A stretch of DNA of 64,000 bases, taken from Cesiribacter andamanensis AMV16. GTDB taxonomy: Bacteria > Bacteroidota > Bacteroidia > Cytophagales > Cyclobacteriaceae. The DNA lies in NCBI RefSeq assembly GCF_000348925.1, contig NZ_AODQ01000002.1, positions 33,960-97,959 on the forward strand. The letters are read 5' to 3'. Positions 1 to 9,410 of this stretch are shown here, in pieces. Under the pieces are notes generated by a model that was not told where the DNA came from, searched no databases, and was given only the letters and a program-made list of their open reading frames with translations. Positions within the stretch are counted from its first letter, which is position 1. Each line of letters opens with the position of its first letter. The position numbers and the translations under genes were made by a program.

Positions 1-2595
1 CAGCTGAAACTGCTCCTGGTTCCGATGCGGCAGCTTGGTGAGCAAAAAGCGCAGGTAGGTGTAGAGTTTCTCCAGCGCGGAATCCTGATAGGGGACGATC
101 TGCGAGATAAAACCATAGAGGCGCTGGAAGGAGGCCATCTGGCTCTTGATCTCTTCCTGCTCGGCCTCGGACTGTTCTTTGAACCGCTCCACCGCCTTAT
201 CCAGGATGCTGTTCATTTTCTTATGATCGGAGACAGAGGGGTCTTTCTTGTTGGAGAACCACACTTCACAGAAAGCCACGATCTCCGCATAGGTATATAC
301 CTGCCACTGATCCAGCGTATGCTGCAGCTTGGAGAGCTGGTGCGGATCGGGTTCCGCATCGATGGCAGTTGCTTCATAGTAGGGTTTAAACGCTTCATAG
401 ATATCCTCATGCGTATTCACAAAATCCAGCACAAAGGTATCTTCCTTGCCCCGGGCAGTGCGGTTCAGCCGGGAAAGGGTCTGTACCGCCTGTATGCCGG
501 CCAGACGCTTATCCACGTACATGGTGTGCAATAGCGGCTGATCGAAGCCGGTCTGGTACTTCTCAGCCACCAGCAGCACCTGGTAGGCATCGGTGGCAAA
601 CTTCTCGGGCAGCTCGCTTTCCTTCACCCCTGCGTTCATGCCCACCTCGGTATACGCACTATTCGGAATATCAGGATCTTGGACGGTACCGGAGAAGGCT
701 ACCAGGGAACGAATGCCGGTATATGCCTTTTCTTTGATATACTCGTCGAATGCCCGCTTGTAGCGTACAGCATGCAGGCGGGAGCCGGTAACCACCATGG
801 CCTTGGCGCTGCCGCCGATCTTGTGCCGGGTATGCAGGCGGAAATGTTCTACAATTACCTCCACCTTCTGCCGGATGTTATGGGGGTGAAGGCTCATGAA
901 ACGCGCCAGGGCTTTGGCCGCCTTTTTCTTCGGCACCTCCGGATCATCCTCAGTCTTTTTAATGAGCCCGTAGTAGGCTTTATAGGTGGTGTAGTTGGCC
1001 AGCACATCCATGATGAATCCTTCCTCAATGGCCTGGCGCATACTGTAGAGATGGAAGGGTGATTTACCGTCTGGGCCGGGTTCGTTGAAGTTCAGTTTCG
1101 TACGATACTTCGGCGTGGCAGTAAAGGCAAAGAAGCTGATGTTGGGCTGCTTGGGCCGCTTCAGCATTTCCTGGTACATATTTTCCCGTGCCTCCTCGCT
1201 CAGGTCTTCGTCTTCCTCCTCCAGCATCTGGCTGGCAATGGCCGCCTGTATGCCTTCTTTGTTCAGGACCTTCCGCAGCTCGGTAGCCGTTTCGCCACTT
1301 TGGGAGCTATGAGCTTCATCCACGATGACGGCAAAGCGCTTGCCGGCCGTTTCAATCTTCACGCCTTCACCCTTTTTGGCGAGCGTTTCCAGCGCCTGGG
1401 CAATGAAGGGGAATTTCTGTATGGTGGTGATGATGATGGGGGTATTGTCCGACAGGGCCTTGGCCAGCTGCTGGGTGTTTTCCTCGATCTTCTGCACCAC
1501 TCCCTCCTTGTGCTCAAACTGGTAAATGGTATTCTGCAGCTGCTGGTCCAGTACCCGGCGGTCGGTAATGACGATGACGGTGTTGAATACCTTTTCGTCC
1601 TGCTCGTTGTGCAGGCTGGAGAGGCGGTGCGCCAGCCAGGCGATGGAATTCGACTTGCCCGAGCCGGCCGAATGCTGAATAAGGTAGTTGTAACCGGCCC
1701 CTTTTTCCCGGCTGCTATCCACCAGGCTGCGCACTACATCCAACTGGTGGTAACGTGGGAAGATCAGGATCTCTTTTTTAATCGTTTTTATCCCCTCTGG
1801 CACTGCGATCTCCTTCTCCGTAACCTCCAGGTGAAGGAAGCGCGCAATGATGTCCAGCAGGCTGTCTTTCTGCAGCACCTGCTCCCATAGGTAGGCGGTA
1901 CGGTAGTTGTCGTAATTGGACGGCGGATTGCCGGCTCCGTTCTTGAAGCCCCGGTTGAAGGGAAGGAAGAAGGTACTGTTTCCTTCCAGCCGGGTGGTCA
2001 TGTATACCTCGTCGGGATCGACGGCGAAATGCACCAGCGCCCGCTCCTTGAAGCGGAAGAGCGGGTCTCGGGCATCGCGCTCCCGGTACTGTTTTTTGGC
2101 ATGCGCTACCGTTTGGCCGGTAAGGGGATTTTTCAGCTCCAGTGTAACCACCGGCAGGCCATTGAGGGCCAGCACCACATCCACCGACTGCATGGGAAAT
2201 TTCGGGCTTTGGTGCAGCTGCCGGGTAACGGTTAGGCGGTTCTTACCATAGTCTTCCCAGGCCTTGGGGTTCAGGCGGGTGTTGGGTGTGAAATAGGCCA
2301 GGCGAAACGTTTTCCCGAAGCATTTGAAACCGTGGCGCAGCACATGCAGTACGCCCTTGGCCGCCAGTTCCTTTTCCAGGTCGCTGATCAGCGCCTCCCC
2401 GGCCTGCTGCCCATAAAACTGCTCCAGCATTGCCCAGCGTTTGGGCTGACTCTTCCGGATAAAGGTGATGATATCCTGTGGAAATAGCCCCTTTTCGGCA
2501 TTATAGGCAGCTGGGTTACCCAGTTCGTAACCGCTCTCGGGCTGCAGCAGGCAATGCTCAATCGCCTTTTCGAACTCGATTTCCTTATGCTTCAT
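1..2595 (-). CDS. hsdR: Type I restriction enzyme R subunit (HsdR), C-terminus beyond the window
   Basis: This is the restriction and translocase subunit of a type I restriction-modification complex, which cuts unmodified DNA after ATP-driven translocation. About 865 codons are visible, read leftward from ATG at 2595 and open to the window edge. The N-terminal nuclease domain shows a D...ELK motif near residues 139-155. A Walker A motif (SAGSGKS) lies near residues 309-315 and a DEAH box near residue 425, followed by helicase motifs including FTATP. The start overlaps the hsdS stop by 11 nt, indicating translational coupling in the order hsdM, AlbA gene, hsdS, hsdR. Family members are usually about 1000 aa, so roughly 100-200 residues are missing to the left. 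Confidence 0.95.
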   Translation of the reverse strand, partial: MKHKEIEFEKAIEHCLLQPESGYELGNPAAYNAEKGLFPQDIITFIRKSQPKRWAMLEQFYGQQAGEALISDLEKELAAKGVLHVLRHGFKCFGKTFRLAYFTPNTRLNPKAWEDYGKNRLTVTRQLHQSPKFPMQSVDVVLALNGLPVVTLELKNPLTGQTVAHAKKQYRERDARDPLFRFKERALVHFAVDPDEVYMTTRLEGNSTFFLPFNRGFKNGAGNPPSNYDNYRTAYLWEQVLQKDSLLDIIARFLHLEVTEKEIAVPEGIKTIKKEILIFPRYHQLDVVRSLVDSSREKGAGYNYLIQHSAGSGKSNSIAWLAHRLSSLHNEQDEKVFNTVIVITDRRVLDQQLQNTIYQFEHKEGVVQKIEENTQQLAKALSDNTPIIITTIQKFPFIAQALETLAKKGEGVKIETAGKRFAVIVDEAHSSQSGETATELRKVLNKEGIQAAIASQMLEEEDEDLSEEARENMYQEMLKRPKQPNISFFAFTATPKYRTKLNFNEPGPDGKSPFHLYSMRQAIEEGFIMDVLANYTTYKAYYGLIKKTEDDPEVPKKKAAKALARFMSLHPHNIRQKVEVIVEHFRLHTRHKIGGSAKAMVVTGSRLHAVRYKRAFDEYIKEKAYTGIRSLVAFSGTVQDPDIPNSAYTEVGMNAGVKESELPEKFATDAYQVLLVAEKYQTGFDQPLLHTMYVDKRLAGIQAVQTLSRLNRTARGKEDTFVLDFVNTHEDIYEAFKPYYEATAIDAEPDPHQLSKLQHTLDQWQVYTYAEIVAFCEVWFSNKKDPSVSDHKKMNSILDKAVERFKEQSEAEQEEIKSQMASFQRLYGFISQIVPYQDSALEKLYTYLRFLLTKLPHRNQEQFQL

Positions 2596-3958
2596 GGGCG
2601 TATGGTTCAGGGGCATACTGCCGTACATCGATCTTACCCGTTACGGCATGGGTGATGAGGGAGGAACGGTATTCTTTAAGTTTGTTGATAGCCAGAGTAT
2701 TTTGTTCAGCTAATCTGTCAATCAACTGGCAGTTCTTCTCTATTTCTGAAACAATCAACCCAACTTCTTCAACAGGGGGAATGGGAAACTGAAAGTTTTT
2801 TATTTCTTCAAAGGTCAACCCCTCACGCGATGTGCCTACCTGACCCGCAAAGATCTTGTGCTGACCAATTGTCGAAGTCAGCAGGTACCGGATAAAGGCG
2901 GAATACGAATTATTTACTGGCCGGATAATACAAACATGCTGATTGACATTAGCCTCCTCATGTAATGTGTAGGTAGTTACCCTTCCAATAGATGCTCCAG
3001 TAATGTTAAGTAGTACATCCCCGTTGCTCACCTGTGAGTTAGCCATAGCTTCATGGGTCTCCTCCGAGATGTATTTAACATCTTCAAGTCTCAATCCATT
3101 AAAATGGATATTTTGACTGCGCAGAAACATTATACCCTCATCCACATACACTTCACTACCTCCTTTTGGAGTAACCCCGCTACCAACTTTGGTAACAAGA
3201 TTTTTTAACCGCTTCACCTCCCAGTGTGCTGGGATATCCCCCAGCCCGTCGATGCCGGACAGCTTTAGCGGAGCATCGGGGTTCAAGCCTTTGGTCACCG
3301 CCTGGGTGATCAGCGCCGTACGCTTCTCATCCAGTAGCTTCAGCAGGGCTTGTTTCTTGGTTATAAGGACATCTATTTGTGCTGTTCTTCCATCTAAAAA
3401 ATCAGCAATAATTCCCTGTTCCTTCAATGGAGGTAGACTTACCAACAAGTTCTTTATAGTGTCCTGGCCAATGTTTTGCATGGAACCACTGGTGCCAGTC
3501 GCATCTTTTTCATATTGGTGCCGTGCCACCGCTGATCGCAAAGTATAGATCAGGTATTCATCATGCACTTTACCTGACGTTACTATCCGGAACAACTTAT
3601 CACACAAAAGCAACTTTGCATCTACAGCCTTGACCTTTGCAGCGCTGCCTACTAGCTCTTTTGTATTGGCTCTACTGATCAAGATGTCCCCGGCTCGTAT
3701 CACATATTCCAGCTTTGGCTCAAGATCAGATGGGAGCGCCTTGTTTTCAGAAGGATCAAAGATTCCGCTATTCACACACCCTACCTTAAGAACACCCCAT
3801 TCTCCCTCTTCAGCGGCTTGATTGTGGCACTGGGGAGACCAACCCTGTTCAATCTTATCTATGAGATGCTTTAGCCGTTTCACCTCCCAATGTGCCGGCG
3901 CATCACCAAACCATTCAATTCCAGTGGGCTTATAAACAGGATATCTTTTTTCTGTCAT
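2585..3958 (-). CDS. hsdS: Type I restriction-modification specificity subunit (HsdS)
   Basis: This 457-aa protein is the DNA-recognition subunit that pairs with HsdM for methylation and with HsdM plus HsdR for cleavage. It has the usual two target-recognition domains separated by helical spacers. Each half begins with a nearly identical block (PAHWEVKRLK) near residues 20-30 and 245-255, and each half ends with a spacer of the LLDEKRTALIT or LKEYRSSLIT type. The start ATG overlaps the stop of the upstream AlbA-domain gene by 4 nt (ATGA), and its end overlaps the hsdR start. The recognition sequence cannot be read from the protein. The repeated blocks could allow recombination between domains, but no spare hsdS fragment is visible nearby. 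Confidence 0.95.
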   Translation of the reverse strand: MTEKRYPVYKPTGIEWFGDAPAHWEVKRLKHLIDKIEQGWSPQCHNQAAEEGEWGVLKVGCVNSGIFDPSENKALPSDLEPKLEYVIRAGDILISRANTKELVGSAAKVKAVDAKLLLCDKLFRIVTSGKVHDEYLIYTLRSAVARHQYEKDATGTSGSMQNIGQDTIKNLLVSLPPLKEQGIIADFLDGRTAQIDVLITKKQALLKLLDEKRTALITQAVTKGLNPDAPLKLSGIDGLGDIPAHWEVKRLKNLVTKVGSGVTPKGGSEVYVDEGIMFLRSQNIHFNGLRLEDVKYISEETHEAMANSQVSNGDVLLNITGASIGRVTTYTLHEEANVNQHVCIIRPVNNSYSAFIRYLLTSTIGQHKIFAGQVGTSREGLTFEEIKNFQFPIPPVEEVGLIVSEIEKNCQLIDRLAEQNTLAINKLKEYRSSLITHAVTGKIDVRQYAPEPYAHEA

Positions 3959-5847
3959 GACGTTTTGTAGGTTTGCTCCGGATGCTTGGGCATGTCAGGT
4001 ATACTATACTTTAGGCGGTTATCCTTCAGGAGGGACTGCACAAATTTCCGAAAGAGGTAGCGCCGGTCCCGTTGCAGGTAATACTCCAGCGCCTCCATGG
4101 ACTGCGGCTGCCAGCTGCATAAAGCAAGTATAGCATTCTCCATGGTTGCCTGATCGGTTTTCCATTTGCCCAGCTGGCTGACTTGCCCGGAAAGGTCAGG
4201 GGGTAGAGCAGGAAAAGATTCGGTACTCTGGTCACTACCTTGGGTAGTTTGACTAGTAGCTTGTGTAGTTTGGCTATTAGCTTGTGTACTTCGCCCATTA
4301 CCTTGTGTACTTCGCCCATTACCTTGTGTACTTTGCCCACCAACTGGGGCACCAGGGACAGCAGCTGGTGCACTAAGCTGTACTCCGGGTACATAGTAGG
4401 TGGCACGGCCCTGCCCTTTCCGCTGCACCAGTTCATGGACGGCCAGGTCCCGTAACTCCATGGAAGCCTTCATGTTGTCGCAGCCATTGAGCTGCCGATA
4501 GGTAGAATTATCGACGGCACCTACTTCCCGGATGAAGATAAGCGCCTTTTTCTGGTTGTCATTTAACCCAAACTCGGCGAAACCCTGCAGCCACTCCAGG
4601 TCCTCCCTGGTAAGGAAGTGATGCAGGAGTAAGCGGGCTGTAAACTGGTCCTGGGCATGTTCTGATTCAAAGGTGGGCGGTGCCATGCCCACACCCTCCA
4701 TAAGCCGGCGCATGGAGCGAATGCCGCTCCCTTTGTTCTCTGCCAGGTTGGTTTCATGAAAGACGGCCGCGATGAAAGTATTGCGCACCCGGGAGCCAGG
4801 CTCACCCAGGTAATCAGTAGGCTTCAGCGAGTAGCCAGGATTTTTAATTTCGATCCGGTTGCTGTAGCGAATGATCTGGATCGGCTGGTGCACCCGATAG
4901 GATCGGTGCATCAGGGCGTTTACAATGGCTTCGCGGAGTACCTTGCCTGGTAGGCCCAGCGACTCCGCCTGCAGCTGCCCTTCCGGCAGCAGAAAGCCCC
5001 GGGGCAGATCGTCGGCCACGGCATCGTAGGCACGCTGGGCCAGCAGGAGCAGAGAACCCCGCATGTCGATGGTGGTGAAGCGGTTGTCCGGATCGGCTAC
5101 CCATTCGTTGCCGGGCACCCGTACATAATCCACCCGCACCATGGGCACCAGCCGGCGCTGGGCCTTACGGGAGCCAAAGAGCAAAAGCCCGGCATAGGTA
5201 AGCACCCAATCCCCGCCTTTACGGGTAATGCAGTTGAGCGACTGGAGCAGCTCCTGATCATCATACGTAAGCTCCTCTGCTGCCGGGTTCACACGTGCCC
5301 GGAGGCTGCGGTAAAAGTCAATGGCATTTTCATCCAGATCGCCCAGGGAGCTGCCATTCACGACCTGACTGTCAAATGTCTCCTGACTGTTGTAGAACAG
5401 TTGAAGATCATCCTCCGTGCAGCGCTGGTCGGTGGGTCCTATGCGCCGGTAAGCACCCTTGGGCAAGCCTTCATTCCGAAAGTAAAGGGGTTTTGCTCCT
5501 TCGGGTAGCTCCTGCACATACACACTCATGACCAGATTGCCGCTCACCTCCTCTATTCGGATATCGGGCCGGATGGGCTGGTTAAATACACTGGCGCACT
5601 GGGAGGCTAGGTCTGACTGCAGCTTATCCGTATCCGCTACGCCGGTGGCTTCATAATCGGGAAACAGGCTTAAGCCCGTCATTTTTACGCCCAACAGGAT
5701 GTACCCTCCTCCAAGACCCGGCTCGTTGGCAAAGGCGCAGACGGTTTCCAGAACGGAGCGGTCAACCTTCCGCCCTTCCTTTACTTCGATGCGGCTGGTT
5801 TCGTCCGTGCGGTTTAATTGCTTTATTAAATTTGCTGCTGACTCCAT
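3955..5847 (-). CDS. AlbA_2 / HATPase_c_4 fold ATP-binding protein inside the hsd operon
   Basis: The N-terminal region resembles the AlbA_2 (Schlafen-type) domain, with EVKEGRK near the start and a GGYILLGV strand. The middle resembles HATPase_c_4, the domain often called RecG-like, with REAIVNALMHR followed by NKGSGIRSM. The region before the C-terminus is a low-complexity linker of seven-residue repeats such as STQGNGR, and a short helical tail follows. The gene lies between hsdM and hsdS and overlaps hsdS by 4 nt, so it is translated with the R-M genes. Genes of this family are often embedded in type I loci, but their role is not settled; regulation, DNA binding or an added defence effector are all possible. 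ATG at 5847 is preferred; GTG at 5856 is an in-frame alternative. Confidence 0.8.
   Translation of the reverse strand: MESAANLIKQLNRTDETSRIEVKEGRKVDRSVLETVCAFANEPGLGGGYILLGVKMTGLSLFPDYEATGVADTDKLQSDLASQCASVFNQPIRPDIRIEEVSGNLVMSVYVQELPEGAKPLYFRNEGLPKGAYRRIGPTDQRCTEDDLQLFYNSQETFDSQVVNGSSLGDLDENAIDFYRSLRARVNPAAEELTYDDQELLQSLNCITRKGGDWVLTYAGLLLFGSRKAQRRLVPMVRVDYVRVPGNEWVADPDNRFTTIDMRGSLLLLAQRAYDAVADDLPRGFLLPEGQLQAESLGLPGKVLREAIVNALMHRSYRVHQPIQIIRYSNRIEIKNPGYSLKPTDYLGEPGSRVRNTFIAAVFHETNLAENKGSGIRSMRRLMEGVGMAPPTFESEHAQDQFTARLLLHHFLTREDLEWLQGFAEFGLNDNQKKALIFIREVGAVDNSTYRQLNGCDNMKASMELRDLAVHELVQRKGQGRATYYVPGVQLSAPAAVPGAPVGGQSTQGNGRSTQGNGRSTQANSQTTQATSQTTQGSDQSTESFPALPPDLSGQVSQLGKWKTDQATMENAILALCSWQPQSMEALEYYLQRDRRYLFRKFVQSLLKDNRLKYSIPDMPKHPEQTYKTS
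4219..4344 (-). repeat. 21-bp in-frame tandem repeat in the AlbA-domain gene
   Basis: Six units of 21 bp lie at 4219, 4240, 4261, 4282, 4303 and 4324. The units at 4282-4302 and 4303-4323 are identical, and the others diverge gradually. Each unit encodes seven residues rich in Ser, Thr, Gln, Gly and Asn. Because the unit is a multiple of three, copy-number change would lengthen or shorten the linker without breaking the frame. Confidence 0.9.
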
Positions 5848-5857
5848 CTTCTGCACT

Positions 5858-8026
5858 TTACTGCACCACCTCCCGCAGCATCGAAATGATGTCTCCTTCC
5901 AGGGCCTTCATTTCTTCCTCGATCAGCTCCAGCGGACGTGGTGGCTCGTACACATAGAAATGCCGGTTAAGCGGTATTTCATACCCTACCTTGGTTTTCT
6001 TAAAGTCGATCCAGGCGTCAGGTACATGCGGCTTTACCTCCTGCTCCAGGTATGCTTGCAGGTGTGCTTGAACCAGCTGGAGCAAGAGGATGTTATCCGC
6101 TTTGCTGTCGTAGTCCACTGGCAAGGGGAGAGCGATTGTTTCTGGCAGCGGCACCAGTTCTGTATCACGTAGTTCCGAGTCCGGCTCGGGGTTTCCTTTG
6201 GCATCCCGGCAGATCTCGGCTTCCGGGTCTCGCTCGGAGAGCGCTGCCAGGATAGCTTTCTTCAGGGAGGCATCCAGCTTAATACCGGCGGCTTTAAAGG
6301 CGGCATCAAAGGCTTTCAGAAAGGGCGCTCTACTGCGGTACAGCCCTTTGTCGACCAACTTCTCCAGTACACCCAGAATCTGCTGCTGGAGTGCCTGCCC
6401 GGCCTCAATTTCCTGTTGGCGGACCTTATCGTCCTTCCGCTTTTTGCTGGTCGCCAGGTTTTGAAAAGCTGTTGTCTCCTGCACCCGGGCAATGCGCTCG
6501 GGCGTCGCCTGGAAGTTCAGGCGCAGGGGACGTTCTACCGTCATTTTCAGGTAGCCAAACTCCCGATTGGAGAAGATCTTGCTGCATACCTTGCCTCGTA
6601 GCTGCGCCTCTTCCAAATCGGAGGCATCATTCTGGCGGAAGCGTCCATAGAGTCGGGTGATGTCATGTATGTGGGCCTCGGACAGCTCGTTTCGCTTGTT
6701 TCCGAGGCTTTTGCGCATCTTCTGGAAGTGCTGGGTGGCATCGATGAGCTGTATTTTACCCTTACGCTCAGCCGGCTTGCGGTTCGTTACCAGCCAGATG
6801 TAAGTGCTGATGCCGGTATTGTAGAACAGCTGATCGGGCAGGGCAACCACCGCATCCAGCCAGTCGTTTTCAATGATCCAGCGGCGGATGTTGCTCTCAC
6901 CCGAGCCAGCATCGCCTGTAAACAGCGGAGAGCCATTAAAGACTACGGCAATCTTTGAGCCTTCTCCTCCTTCTTCCGGAGCCCTTTGCATTTTTGAGAT
7001 CATATGGAGCAGGAAGAGCAGCGAACCGTCGTTGCTGCGGGGCGTACCGGGACCGAACCGCCCATCAAACCCTTTTTCCCTATGCTCCTTCTCCACCACC
7101 TTAGACTGCGTCTCCCATTTTACCCCGAAAGGCGGGTTTGCCAGCTGGTAATGGAAACGTTTACCCGCATGGCCATCGCCAGTTTTCCCATCGCCCAGGG
7201 TATCGCCCCATACTATATTATCTACTGGCTCATCCTTGATCAGCAGGTCGGAGCAGCAAATGGCCCATGACTCCTCATTGTATTCCTGTCCAAAGAAGGC
7301 CAGTCTCGCATCTTTATTGTACTCTCTGATGTACTCTTCAGATATCGAAAGCATGCCACCCGTACCACAGGTAGGGTCGTAGACCGTGCGTACCACTCCC
7401 GGCTTGTAGATATCCTCATCAGCCGTATAGACCAGGTTGGCCATAAGGCGAATCACTTCCCGGGGGGTAAAGTGGTCTCCCGCTTCTTCGTTTGCCTGCT
7501 CGTTGAATTTGCGCACCAGGTCTTCAAATACATACCCCATCTGCAGGTTATCGATGGTTTCGGGATGCAGGTCTACATTGGCAAGAGCTTTTACCGTTCC
7601 GTACAGACGATTGGACGTCTCCAGCTTTTCGATCTCCTTCTCAAAACCGAACTTCTCGAATATCTTCGTGGCAATGGGAGAAAAGCTATGAAGGTAGGCA
7701 ACCAGGTTGCGACCGATATTCTCCGGATCAGCCAGCAGACGCTTGAAGGTATACCCGCTGGTATTGTAAAGGGGCTGTTTTCGATCGGGGGCAGCAAACT
7801 TACCCAGCATCCGGCTGATCACTTCGTCTTCAAAGCCCTGTTGCTTCAGGGATTCGTATTTGGCTTTCACCTCATCGGCCTTTTCCTCCAGTACACAATC
7901 CATCCGGCGCAGCACAATCATCGGCAGCATCACATGTCGGTATTGCGGTGGGCGGTAGGGGCCACGGAGGCCGTCAGCAATCTTCCAGATAAGGCCTACC
8001 AGTTCGGGGTGCTTGTGTTGCGTCAT
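5858..8026 (-). CDS. hsdM: Type I restriction-modification methyltransferase (HsdM)
   Basis: This 722-aa protein is the N6-adenine methyltransferase subunit of the type I complex and transfers a methyl group from S-adenosylmethionine to the target adenine. The HsdM N-terminal helical domain is followed by the SAM-binding motif DPTCGTGG at residues 217-224 and the catalytic NPPF motif at 297-300. The C-terminal part is longer than in classical HsdM proteins of about 500-550 aa and ends with a YEIPLNRHFY segment, a tail seen in a recognised subgroup of N-6 DNA methylases. It is the first gene of the leftward hsd operon, so its promoter should lie in the gap at 8027-8422. Confidence 0.95.
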   Translation of the reverse strand: MTQHKHPELVGLIWKIADGLRGPYRPPQYRHVMLPMIVLRRMDCVLEEKADEVKAKYESLKQQGFEDEVISRMLGKFAAPDRKQPLYNTSGYTFKRLLADPENIGRNLVAYLHSFSPIATKIFEKFGFEKEIEKLETSNRLYGTVKALANVDLHPETIDNLQMGYVFEDLVRKFNEQANEEAGDHFTPREVIRLMANLVYTADEDIYKPGVVRTVYDPTCGTGGMLSISEEYIREYNKDARLAFFGQEYNEESWAICCSDLLIKDEPVDNIVWGDTLGDGKTGDGHAGKRFHYQLANPPFGVKWETQSKVVEKEHREKGFDGRFGPGTPRSNDGSLLFLLHMISKMQRAPEEGGEGSKIAVVFNGSPLFTGDAGSGESNIRRWIIENDWLDAVVALPDQLFYNTGISTYIWLVTNRKPAERKGKIQLIDATQHFQKMRKSLGNKRNELSEAHIHDITRLYGRFRQNDASDLEEAQLRGKVCSKIFSNREFGYLKMTVERPLRLNFQATPERIARVQETTAFQNLATSKKRKDDKVRQQEIEAGQALQQQILGVLEKLVDKGLYRSRAPFLKAFDAAFKAAGIKLDASLKKAILAALSERDPEAEICRDAKGNPEPDSELRDTELVPLPETIALPLPVDYDSKADNILLLQLVQAHLQAYLEQEVKPHVPDAWIDFKKTKVGYEIPLNRHFYVYEPPRPLELIEEEMKALEGDIISMLREVVQ

Positions 8027-8124
8027 GACAGTTGCGGAATAGCAGTTGAGTCCGGCAATCTATCGGTTGGTCCTGGCTTAACCAATAAAAGTAACAACAA
8101 ATATTCACAATGTTACCCCAAATG

Positions 8125-8193
8125 ACATTGTAGGGCGGGGAGGGACCCCGCCTACCCCGGGGAGGTATCCCGCCCTACCTGTTCCTACAATGT
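8125..8193. repeat. Nested GC-rich inverted repeat
   Basis: The outer arms ACATTGTAGG (8125-8134) and CCTACAATGT (8184-8193) are perfect inverted repeats. Inside them GTAGGGCGGG (8130-8139) pairs with CCCGCCCTAC (8169-8178). The centre is built from repeated GGGG and CCCC blocks. The element could form a long hairpin or be a REP-like insertion. It lies about 100 bp upstream of hsdM. Confidence 0.75.
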
Positions 8194-8356
8194 AGGCTAC
8201 CCCCTACACACGGAGGCCCCGCCAGAAAAATTTTCTGAGGAATTTTTGCGGAAATTTTCGGGAGCAAATTTTCCTGGCCTATAAAAAACTATAAACCCAG
8301 CTCATTATGCGGGAAATGGGGCTTACTGTTGTGGTGAACGCTGAAACCGGCTCATG

Positions 8357-8392
8357 TTTTGGTACCGTAATGGGGGGTTACCGGTACCAAAA
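8357..8392. terminator. Inverted repeat downstream of the 291-aa gene
   Basis: TTTTGGTACCGTAA (8357-8370) faces TTACCGGTACCAAAA (8378-8392), differing by one inserted base. It lies 31 nt after the stop of the leftward gene. No long T run follows, so termination is only one option; a protein-binding dyad is another. Confidence 0.4.
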
Positions 8393-8422
8393 TGCCGGGT
8401 TATACACTCCAAAGGGGTTGTT

Positions 8423-9298
8423 TTAGTGGATCTCTGTATTGATTTTTTCCATCCCCGCCTGATACCGTAAGAATAATGCGGATATACTGCGTAGGGTGGA
8501 TGGCGCATACCACTCAGCAATATCGTAGGCGCTGAATGTGCGACAGAACACGAATGTGTTTTCCCGCACATCCTTTTTCATAAAGGCGAAGCCAGTATCC
8601 AAGGCAATCTCCTGGATCAGGGTGTCGACCTCTTCCCGGTAATAGGTAGCCTTGTGATCGATCAGGCCCAAGGAAACAACCTTCTTGCTCATTGAGGGGA
8701 TTTTAACCTGAAGGTGAATCCCACCGGCTATTGTGCTATGAGCATCCACGTTTACCCGCTGATCCTGCGAGAGTGAAGGTTGAATGTTCTCCAATCCAGC
8801 CAGGAATTGTTCATGGGCGTAACGCAACTGTTTGCTATAATCACAGCATTCGGAATTGCTTATCTGCTCTATCACCTGGGAGAGGCTTACAAAAACTTCC
8901 TGAGCAGGACTTTTGGCGAGATCAAGTAAATATCGCTTTAGAGGGATACTATTATTACGATAAAAGATAAGGTAGCCTGCCTGTACAGCATTCGCTTCTA
9001 TGTCATACCAGTGGCTGCTATTATCGCTTGAAAAGGTTGAAATTCTCGTCTCCAGCAACCGAATAGCCCTACCCTTATTCTGTGGAATTTGCTTCCATAT
9101 TTTAAGCAGGTGGCCCAGGCGCAGATTCAGGCTCCCTATAAATCCCATTGAACACTGAAGGCCTAATCGGCAGCTGTACAAGTACGGATCCTGAAGGATG
9201 GTATCCTCATGCTCCTGGAGCAGTTGGTGGTTGGCTGTCAGGAGGGAGGTGGTTTGTTTCTTACTCCATCCCATTATAGAAGGTAAATGTACAGTCAT
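8423..9298 (-). CDS. Hypothetical 291-aa protein of the mobile element
   Basis: I do not recognise this protein. It has no signal peptide or membrane segment and appears largely helical, with Leu-rich stretches near residues 55-85 and 120-170. A C-terminal region from about residue 205 is mixed in character (SMSKKVVSLGLIDHK, then FAFMKKDVRENTFVFCRTF). The base composition is lower in GC than the flanking chromosome, in keeping with transferred DNA. It is transcribed leftward, away from the HTH/Rep pair and toward the hsd operon, with nearly 400 bp between it and hsdM, so it is probably a separate transcription unit. Its place in an R-M element makes an accessory or defence role possible but unproven. 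Confidence 0.7.
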   Translation of the reverse strand: MTVHLPSIMGWSKKQTTSLLTANHQLLQEHEDTILQDPYLYSCRLGLQCSMGFIGSLNLRLGHLLKIWKQIPQNKGRAIRLLETRISTFSSDNSSHWYDIEANAVQAGYLIFYRNNSIPLKRYLLDLAKSPAQEVFVSLSQVIEQISNSECCDYSKQLRYAHEQFLAGLENIQPSLSQDQRVNVDAHSTIAGGIHLQVKIPSMSKKVVSLGLIDHKATYYREEVDTLIQEIALDTGFAFMKKDVRENTFVFCRTFSAYDIAEWYAPSTLRSISALFLRYQAGMEKINTEIH

Positions 9299-9410
9299 AA
9301 TCTAACTGGCCTATGATGGAGGCCTGCTATATACAGAACATTAAATAGTATGGTTCATCGGTTTTAGGATACATCAGTATGGCCTTTAACAAAAAAGCAA
9401 ACCTACATCG

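Larger units (their letters stand above)
8027..8422. other. 396-bp intergenic region upstream of hsdM
   Basis: No credible gene is present. The region contains the hsdM promoter by position, a strong GC-rich inverted repeat at 8125-8193, a cluster of AAATTTT-containing dyads at 8226-8276 (for example a 15-nt near-perfect dyad at 8227-8241), and an inverted repeat just beyond the end of the 8423-9298 gene. I see no clear TAnnTTTG box in the hsdM direction. Confidence 0.6.
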
